A stretch of DNA of 64,000 bases, from assembly GCA_949775045.1 (NCBI GenBank), contig OX459102.1, positions 15,918,772 to 15,982,771 of the forward strand, written 5' to 3'. The notes below the pieces were generated by a model. It worked only from the letters and a program-made list of their open reading frames with translations. It was not told the origin of the DNA and made no database searches. A program made the position numbers and the translations under genes. This document shows, in pieces, positions 56,866-64,000 of the stretch; positions within the stretch are counted from its first letter, which is position 1; each line of letters starts with the position of its first letter. This stretch comes from Metridium senile (lineage: Eukaryota; Cnidaria; Anthozoa; Actiniaria; Metridiidae).

Positions 56866-59720
56866 TTACCTATTATCAAAACTGTGTAGTAAGCGTTTTA
56901 TAAATCTATTTAGTTCCTTTAATTTTCACCAACTCATAACAGTGCCGACCAGACCTATCTCTGGCTCCTTGATTGATCATATTTATGTTTCTCATAAGGA
57001 CAATGTTTTTAAATCTGGAACTTTGCCGATTGCATTAAGCGATCATTTGCCTATTTTCGTTACTTGGTTCACTAGGGGTTATTTTATTAAGTCTTACGGC
57101 CATAAACCTATTTTTTATCGCTCGCTTAAGAATTTTTCTATTGATCTTTTTCTCAATGATTTGAATAATCTATCTTTGAATACAATTGATTCATTAGATC
57201 TTAATGAAGTTCTCGAGCATTGGTATGTACTATTCAATGATATACTAGATCGCCACGCACCTTTCAAGAAAAGGCGTGTAAAAAGGCCTCATCAGCCTGA
57301 ATGGTTTTCTGGTGAGATTAGTACTGCAATTAAGGATCGGAATAATTTACATAAGCGTGCCATTTCTTTTAATACTGCTGTTTGTTGGCGCGAATACAGA
57401 AATGCTCGAAATCGAGTGGTTCACTTGATTAGAGACACTAAGCGTGATTTCTATCGTAATTCCATCAACGCTAACCTTGATAATCCTAAAAACCTTTGGA
57501 AAATTATTCGCAATGTTGCTCCCTCCAAGTGCTGTAACTTGCCAAATTACTTGATTGTTGATGATAAGAAGATTACTAATTCTTATGATATTGCTAATCT
57601 ATTTAATGTTCATTTTGCGAACATTACGGCTTCTGTTAAGCTTAACGATAATTCAAATCCCAACTGGGATTATCTTATTAACTTCGTTAACTCTAAACTC
57701 CCGCCTAATGCCTTTTTTACTATTCCCGCTATTACAGAATCTTTCGTACTTAATTCACTTCAGCACTTGTCTTCTAGGAAGGCTGCTGGTTTGGATGGAC
57801 TTAATGGTCATTTTCTTAAATTAGCAGCGCCATCAATCTCTCCTATTCTCACTAAGATCTATAACCTCAGTATCACTTCTGGTGTTTTTCCTGATTTGTG
57901 GAAAATTGCCAAAGTTTCTCCTTTGTTTAAAGCTGGTTCACTTTTCGATTGCTCTAACTTCCGTCCAATCTCTGTTCTTGCAATTATTTCTAAAGTGCTC
58001 GAACGTCACGTCCATATATCTTTCTATGATTTCCTAACCGAACACAATCTTCTTACTGACAATCAATTCGGATTTAGGAAATTTCGCTCGTGTGAGCTAG
58101 CTGTTACGGATCTCACTGACAAACTTCTCACTAATATGGATAACAAACTTTTAAATGGTCTTCTTCTTATTGACCTTAAGAAGGCCTTTGACCTTGTTGA
58201 TCACTGCACTTTACTTCTTAAACTTAAGATTTATGGTTCTTCTTTATCAGCATTGGATTGGTTCACTTCCTATCTTAGTAGTCGTAGCCAACGTACATCC
58301 TTCAAGAGTATATTATCTGATTCGCTTCCTGTCACAGTTGGTGTTCCTCAGGGAAGCATTCTTGGACCTCTCTTTTTTCTTTTATTTATTAATGATCTCC
58401 CTTCTAAAATTTCTCACTCTAATTCTACAATGTTCGCCGATGACACCACTATACTAACAACTGGTTCTTCTATCAACAACATTCAACTCCAACTCAATCA
58501 TGTTGCTAATGATATTTCAGAATGGGCTGATCAAAACAAAATGGCAGTCAACACGTCAAAGACCAAATCTATGCTCATTTTATCTTCTCAAAAGTCCAGG
58601 TTCATTGAGGACAAATCGCTTTCAGTTACCCTGAACAATATAGAAATTGATCAGGTTGAGTTTGCCAAAATGCTCGGCGTTACTTTAGACAGCCATCTCA
58701 CTTGGGCTTGCCACATTGACAATATTTGTTCTATTATTTCTAGCAGGCTAGCGTTACTGCGTAGGATTAAGCCTTTCCTAAGTCATGACTGTGCTCTTCT
58801 CTTTTATAATTCTTGCATTCATACTACTATTATTTATTGCTCTGTTGCCTGGGGAAATTGTTCCAAAACCCTCTTGTTAAGAATTCTCTATCTTCAAAAG
58901 CGAGCAGCTCGCATTCTCTTGAACGCTGACTTCTCTACTCCTTCTGTTTTTCTTTTCTCCAAACTCAAATGGATTCCAGTTTTTGACCTCATTAAGCTAA
59001 GGAAGCTTCTTCTTCTCTTTAACATACTTTTAAACCCTAATGCTCCATCTTGTTTCAAAACTAAATTCAAATTCTTATCTGCCACTCGTCAGCATGCACG
59101 TACTAGAGCTTGTCTACACGATCTTAAATTGCCTTACCCTCGCACAGACCTTGGCAAGCGAACATTTCATTACAGTGCTTCTACTCTTTTTAATGCACTT
59201 GAAACGGATTGCAAACAACTCGCTATGTCAGAAGCATCTACTCTCGATGCTTTAACCTCTAGAACAACAGCAATTAAACTTAGAATCCGTAAATACTTTC
59301 GTATTAAGCTTAACTGTATTGACCACCTGGAAGAACGTTTCTGCTTTAATTGTAGGTTTCTTTTGAGTTGTAACTGTATTTCTTCTTAATCTTTATTTGC
59401 TTCACCGTATCTTTACCTTAACTTGTATCTCTTAGTAATTATTGTTTTAGTCTAGTAGTCGTCTTACGTTTTTTGTTCCTACTATTTAGTCTAGTAGTGT
59501 CATTAACTATCATTATATCTTAACTTAATTATCTGAACTCAAACTATCACAAACTTATCTATCATAAAATATTAGTAATGTATAATTCATACATATTGTT
59601 ATTACATTTAGCTTAATTATTTATTTATTTAGAGGGCCGTATGTTAGATAACCTTTATAGTGTTAATACGTGTTTTTTTCCCTCGTAAAATAAAGTATAT
59701 TGTATTGTATTGTATTGTAT
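56866..59720 (+). mobile_element. 5'-truncated non-LTR retrotransposon (LINE)
   Basis: Comparison with the empty site in unit 1 (52201-52240) fixes both borders: the element begins TTACCTATTATC after ...AAACAGTCAT and ends in a (TATTG)n tail before CATCTAGATAAT. A CAT (or TCAT) target duplication flanks it. The truncation falls inside the endonuclease region. A 3' tail of short tandem repeats and very short target duplications fit the CR1/L2/Jockey-type groups. Confidence 0.92.
56942..59389 (+). CDS. Endonuclease-end plus reverse-transcriptase ORF of the LINE
   Basis: An uninterrupted 815-codon frame; the same frame is open back to the truncation point at 56866, so the real start is lost and the GTG at 56942 is only the first start-like codon. 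The last part of an APE-type endonuclease shows in SLIDHIYVS and LSDHLPIF (residues 10-40). RT motifs follow: LLIDLKKAFDLVDH (about 409-422), VPQGSILGPLFFLLFINDL (about 467) and the catalytic FADD box (about 498). A cysteine-bearing end (CFNCRFLLSCNC) closes it. The intact frame and the clean empty site in unit 1 indicate a young insertion. It lacks the N-terminal ORF and most of the endonuclease, so it is not autonomous. Confidence 0.93.
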   Translation: MPTRPISGSLIDHIYVSHKDNVFKSGTLPIALSDHLPIFVTWFTRGYFIKSYGHKPIFYRSLKNFSIDLFLNDLNNLSLNTIDSLDLNEVLEHWYVLFNDILDRHAPFKKRRVKRPHQPEWFSGEISTAIKDRNNLHKRAISFNTAVCWREYRNARNRVVHLIRDTKRDFYRNSINANLDNPKNLWKIIRNVAPSKCCNLPNYLIVDDKKITNSYDIANLFNVHFANITASVKLNDNSNPNWDYLINFVNSKLPPNAFFTIPAITESFVLNSLQHLSSRKAAGLDGLNGHFLKLAAPSISPILTKIYNLSITSGVFPDLWKIAKVSPLFKAGSLFDCSNFRPISVLAIISKVLERHVHISFYDFLTEHNLLTDNQFGFRKFRSCELAVTDLTDKLLTNMDNKLLNGLLLIDLKKAFDLVDHCTLLLKLKIYGSSLSALDWFTSYLSSRSQRTSFKSILSDSLPVTVGVPQGSILGPLFFLLFINDLPSKISHSNSTMFADDTTILTTGSSINNIQLQLNHVANDISEWADQNKMAVNTSKTKSMLILSSQKSRFIEDKSLSVTLNNIEIDQVEFAKMLGVTLDSHLTWACHIDNICSIISSRLALLRRIKPFLSHDCALLFYNSCIHTTIIYCSVAWGNCSKTLLLRILYLQKRAARILLNADFSTPSVFLFSKLKWIPVFDLIKLRKLLLLFNILLNPNAPSCFKTKFKFLSATRQHARTRACLHDLKLPYPRTDLGKRTFHYSASTLFNALETDCKQLAMSEASTLDALTSRTTAIKLRIRKYFRIKLNCIDHLEERFCFNCRFLLSCNCISS

Positions 59721-59959
59721 CATCTAGATAATAATCTTCGTAGACATAAGTCCGACAGGTTGTTACTCCATTCAACCAATCAAAACTCATATAGCTTAAA
59801 CTAAAATGCGAAACTCAGATACTGACACGAATCTATATTCGATAAAAAAAGCTGTAAAGAATCACGCTTTCGTTGTTTTGCGCTACTCCTGTTGTGGTAA
59901 ACATCGATCGTTTGTGCTAAACTAGCTGCAATGAAGCTCGCTGCTTTTATGGTAATAAT
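59721..59959 (+). pseudogene. Truncated FReD promoter and exon 1, unit 2 copy
   Basis: Counterpart of 52211-52458, with ATG at 59931 and the same SINE interruption. The LINE sits directly upstream, splitting the promoter module between 56865 and 59721. Confidence 0.8.
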
Positions 59960-60140
59960 ATGTTGGTAGGAGGTCATTTGCACCGGTTCTGCAAAGATTA
60001 TGGGTTCAAATCCCGCTGTAGTCCCGAAATTTTTTTCGGGCTTCTACAATTGCAATTACATTAAGGACCGACCATTTAATTTTTGAGGGGGGGGGGGTTA
60101 TTTAGAAAATAAATCTCAAAGAACAATAAACTTACTAACG
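59960..60140 (+). mobile_element. 5'-truncated tRNA-derived SINE, unit 2 copy
   Basis: Same insertion as at 52459-52640, with single-base differences (TTACATT for TTGCATT and one extra G in the tract). It was therefore present before the duplication. Confidence 0.75.
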
Positions 60141-60409
60141 TATGCACGTGAATTCGTTGTATTTCTTGTCAACGTCCTTGTTAGCATATAACAAACACAT
60201 TAGCATACAAGAACCGGCTTATGTGAAACTACTTTAATAACAAAATTAATATGCGCACCAACACACAATTTTGAAAAACATCGATATGAATATTTTTTCA
60301 TATAAAGACTAAGAAATCTGCACCCTTAATTAACATTGATTGGATTAAATAATAATACTTCTGTAGTAGTCGACAAAAAAATTGTACTGCAATAAGTGCA
60401 AACTGAGAC

Positions 60410-60605
60410 CCCGGCTACACGGATCCGGATACTTTTGAAACCGCATACTTTTTGATGCGAATCGGCCTATCGTCCATACGAATCCAGTGAATCCGGTCAC
60501 CGAAACCGCATACTTTTGAATAGGAAACGATCAACAGGATTCGTGTGGACGCAAATATTTCTATGCGGTTTCAGCCGGATCGGATTTGTGTAGAAGAGGC
60601 CTGAA
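60410..60605. mobile_element. F4 foldback MITE, unit 2 copy
   Basis: Counterpart of 52908-53105. The forward copy matching 53863-54065 lies at 61366-61567. Confidence 0.75.
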
Positions 60606-60744
60606 TAGTATCCTTTCTCATTTCTGCCTCCAAGTTTATCAGTTAGTTTACGTACTAAAGGCCAATCATACTTGACAAAAGACAATGCATTTGATTGACA
60701 TCTATTTATGTGTTATAAAATCTGCATATTAGATTCGATTTTTC

Positions 60745-60997
60745 TGGCGATAATTCGGTTTCACTGAACTGAAATGAAGTGAAATAAACAGTCATCTAAA
60801 TAATAATCTTCGTAGACATGACAGGTTGTTACTCCATTCAACCAATCAAAACTCATATAGCTTAAACTACAACGCTAGACTCAGGTTCTGATACGAATTC
60901 TATATTCGATAAAAAAGCTGCAAAGAATCACGCCTTCGTTGTTTTGCGCTACTCCTGTTGTGGTAAACATCATATCGTTTGTGCTAAACTAGCTGCA
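60745..60997 (+). promoter_or_regulatory. Promoter module of FReD gene D
   Basis: Same motifs and spacing as the gene C module: GGTTTCACTGAACTGAAATG, a CCAAT box and ATTCGATAAAAAAGCTGC at about 60905. Confidence 0.7.
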
Positions 60998-63513
60998 ATG
61001 AAGCTCGCTGTTTTTGTGGTAGTAACTGTCGTGGCTATCCTTCTAGCAGGTGGAGGGAGTGCCTATCTGCAAGATGCGAAAGGTGAGAAGTATCGTGTGT
61101 GAAATATTCATTGATTGATTGTACGCTAAATAGAATTATATAGGTGTTCTGAAATCAATATACACCCTTTCTGTGAAACGATGTTACCCGTGATGTGAGA
61201 AGTCTAAATGGTAGTAGCGCAGGAGATTATGGGTAACCCATGTATACTTTACTTGAACGCAGAGATTTCATAAAACATCGCCACACTTAATTGTCTTAAT
61301 TGTGGTTTTAAGAAAATGCTATTTTAACTCATTAGACAATAACAGAGGCGTACCGAATGCACATTTAGGCCTCGTCCACACGAATCCGATCCGGTTGAAA
61401 CCGCATAGAAATATTTGCGTCCACACGAATCCGCGTATCCGGAGGATTCAAGTAAAAGTATGCGGTTTCGGTGACCGGATTCAATGGATTCGTGTGGACG
61501 ATAGGCCGATTCGCATCAAAACGTATGCGGTTTCAAAAGTATCCGGATTCGTGTAAACGGGGCCTTAGTTTCGGAACTAATCCGTGATCGTTTGCGCCAC
61601 AAACACTCTCGGAAAGGGTATATCTATCCAAACAATGTTTCATTGTTATCACCTAAATAATAAGGTGTAACGATGATCTATAAACAGTCAATCTGTTTCA
61701 ATGTATCAATCTTCATCGGGTTAAGTGTATAGTACTGCATGATAGAAGAATCTTAACTTCAACTAATGTTTCAAGGTGACAACTATATAGCGTCGTGCAT
61801 TGAATAAGATAAAATATCAGTAAAAACTAATTGTCTGCTCATACTTTTAGCATCAGGTAATTGCAGCTGCAAGTGGCAACTCTTGCTACAAGTGATGAAA
61901 TCATTGCTGAAAGAACTGTCGATTTCTACCCCAACAAAGCAACAAAACAGAGTTAAAATGACTCTTACTGGTACCAAATCATGTTACGTAACTGATTGTT
62001 GAGCCAGAACCCTAAAAGGACCCTAAAAGGTACGCACAAGAAATATTTAACCCCTTAAAGGTACGCCGATCACCCCTAACACTTGGACAAAGGGAGTACC
62101 CCGGGGGGGTGGGGGTAGCTGCATATTAGGAGACAGCTCACTCAGACGTCTTCTGATAGGTAGGTTTCATATCATTTTGACTCGCACAAACACACCTCTT
62201 TATTACCGGAATACTATTAAACTGAAAGCATAATCTGCTACCATGCACGCTGCTCGTGCATGAATTGATTATTAATCATTTTCCGTATGTTAATTTTGTT
62301 TCTAGTGTCCAAGAACTGTGCTGAAGTGCTTAAATGTGGTGGTAAGCAAAGTGGTGTGTATTCTATTGATCCTGATGGTAAAGGTCCATTTAAGGTAACA
62401 AATATTTCATCATCTATATATCGTTCATTCTAAATAATAAAAATAAATCTTCTGTTTCTTGCGGCTGGTATATATAGTGAAGAAAAGTGACTAAGTATTA
62501 GTGATGTTTTGAAACTTGGCAGAGGAACATGCGGTTTAGTGCTCCTATGCTGTGGTGCTCCACAGGGATCAGTTGTAGGTCTGTTGCATTATCTACTTTT
62601 TTGTATTTGTCAGGTTTACTGTGACCAAAAGACTAATGGAGGAGGATGGACAGTTTTCCACAAACGAAACGACGGCTCTGTAGACTTTTATAGAGGATGG
62701 AACGATTACAAAATAGGCTTTGGACATCCAAAAGGCGAGTTCTGGCTTGGTCTTGATAAGATCCAGCGACTGACCCACCAAGCTCGCAACCGTCTTCGTG
62801 TTGAGCTGGAAGAAACCACAGGTAAAAGTGCGTATGCTGAGTACGACTACTTTTCCGTGGCCAGTGAACGAAGCAAATACCAGCTCAGCCTTGGTACTTA
62901 TTCAGGTAATTTTTTACCTTCTATAGCTATACCGAATCGTCTTAAAAATATTGAATTGCGGTACTGGTCCATGAAGCAATGTACCCTGTTGGTCAAAGTC
63001 AGGCAGTAAAAACGTATATTTAAGATTTTCTTGTTTAGTTGGTTGGTATTTTTTAATTAATCAATAAATGAATCAAAAAACCAATAATCAACAATCAACA
63101 AATCATGCAACTAATCAATCAATCAATCAATCAATTAATCAACAACTCAATCAATCAACAAATAAACAAATCAAGCATTCATTCAATCGTCGCTCAACCA
63201 GTCAATCAATTAATCAATTATTGAGTTCATCCTGCACTCAATATTTGAATTATCAGGTACTGCTGGTGATTCGTTAAGTGAACATAGAGGTGCCCCTTTC
63301 ACCACTAAAGACCGTGACAATGACAGCGATGGTAGTAACTGTGCTGTGAGCTACAAGGGTGCGTGGTGGTATACATCCTGCCATGTCTCTAACCTTAACG
63401 GTCTGTACCATCATGGAGTACACAAGTCCTTTGCTGATGGCGTGAACTGGCAAGCCTGGAAAGGATACAAGTACTCTGCTAAAAGAGCTGAGATGAAGAT
63501 CAGACCTGTTTAA
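60998..63513 (+). CDS. Fibrinogen-related protein D, exon 2 damaged
   Basis: Exons 60998-61082, the start of exon 2 from 61851, 62306-62394, 62614-62905 and 63257-63513. All but exon 2 look identical to gene C. A 273-bp deletion (54416-54688 in gene C numbering) joins exon 2 at 61918 to the inside of the F3 element. This removes [16 protein letters not shown] and the donor site; reading on meets a TGA at about 62000. Because intact exon 2 is 114 nt with equal flanking phases, splicing exon 1 to exon 3 would keep the frame and give a secreted FReD of about 240 residues without the linker. It is therefore either a pseudogene or a shortened protein. RT fossil at 62509-62613. Confidence 0.75.
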
Positions 63514-64000
63514 ATATAATAATTAACCAGTCTTGTGATAGTCTCCCCGCAGCCGTTTTTAGTGCAGTATCGATAAATAATAAGTAATAAAATAAGTGAA
63601 AAATAAGATAGATAGAACAGAGCAGATAGAACATAAATAAACTGTTTCGTAGAAAAGCAACATTGTATTTTTATGAAAACAAAAAATATAAGAAATAAAA
63701 AGGGATTCTTTTAATTGAATGTGAATCAGTTGATGTATTGCACTTTCTCATTCACAAAGATTTTCCCCGTTTTAGTTCTCAGTCTCGTTTTCGTTCTCCT
63801 AGTCCTTGTCTGCCTTCAGTTGTCGTTCTCGTTCTGCTTCTTCTCGTTCTTGAGAACATCAATATCAATTTGTTTTAGATTTTCTAAAACTGCATAATTT
63901 AGTAATGGATAGAAATATAATCTGTAGTTTAGTAGCCACATGAATCCCATCCGCGCACATTCAAACAAATGTACCACAGGAACCCCACCTGACAATTTGT
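63514..64000 (+). repeat. Start of a further tandem unit
   Basis: It matches 56278-56765 (and, less exactly, 51635-52120) to the window end. The array of FReD genes therefore probably extends to the right. Confidence 0.8.

Larger units (their letters stand above)
56278..63513 (+). repeat. Tandem duplication unit 2 (contains LINE and gene D)
   Basis: The second copy of the 4.64-kb unit, enlarged by a 2855-bp LINE and shortened by a 273-bp deletion. The flank after gene D (63514-64000) again matches 56278-56765, so a third unit starts at the window edge. Confidence 0.85.

Overview
The window is an AT-rich, intron-rich stretch of an invertebrate metazoan genome. I lean towards a cnidarian, probably an anthozoan, because of the compact secreted fibrinogen-domain genes, the dispersed repeats of the 'CTCGAAACGTCAG' type and the very dense load of small foldback elements. 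Nothing in the sequence proves that placement. Seven multi-exon protein-coding genes can be assembled by eye with GT-AG splice sites and consistent phases.

Layout. 1-6.7 kb: satellite-like tandem repeats, foldback elements and no convincing gene, then a possible terminal exon of an unknown gene (6748-6911). 6.96-21.45 kb (+): a 143-residue HMGA-like protein with four AT-hooks, one per exon. Its 11-kb second intron holds a 5.7-kb element with about 640-bp inverted termini, TA flanks and a decayed gene of a large uncharacterised metazoan family. 21.5-27.6 kb: microsatellites and at least ten foldback (MITE-like) elements. 27.67-31.82 kb (-): a methionine-R-sulfoxide reductase B gene, head to head across about 490 bp with an SLC16 (MCT-like) transporter at 32.31-39.10 kb (+). 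The 3' end of the transporter is duplicated locally and again 9 kb away. 40.2-43.2 kb: inverted-repeat elements nested three deep.

43.3-64 kb: a cluster of four small secreted fibrinogen-related (FReD) genes. Gene A (-) and gene B (+) are head to head. C and D lie in nearly identical tandem units, and the 3' flank repeats again at the window edge, so the array probably continues. Unit 2 differs from unit 1 mainly by a 2.86-kb 5'-truncated LINE carrying an 815-codon frame with endonuclease-end and reverse-transcriptase domains, and by a 273-bp deletion that removes the end of exon 2 of gene D. Each FReD gene shares a promoter module with a CCAAT box and a TATA-like box. Each also carries a fossil reverse-transcriptase fragment directly against the acceptor of exon 4.

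Functional reading: a chromatin architectural factor, an oxidative-damage repair enzyme, a monocarboxylate-type transporter and a recently expanding family of secreted lectin-like recognition proteins. The strongest leads are the long-TIR element with its unknown gene, the young FReD array with intronic RT fossils, and the frame-preserving duplication of the transporter tail. All calls were made by reading; no database search was run.
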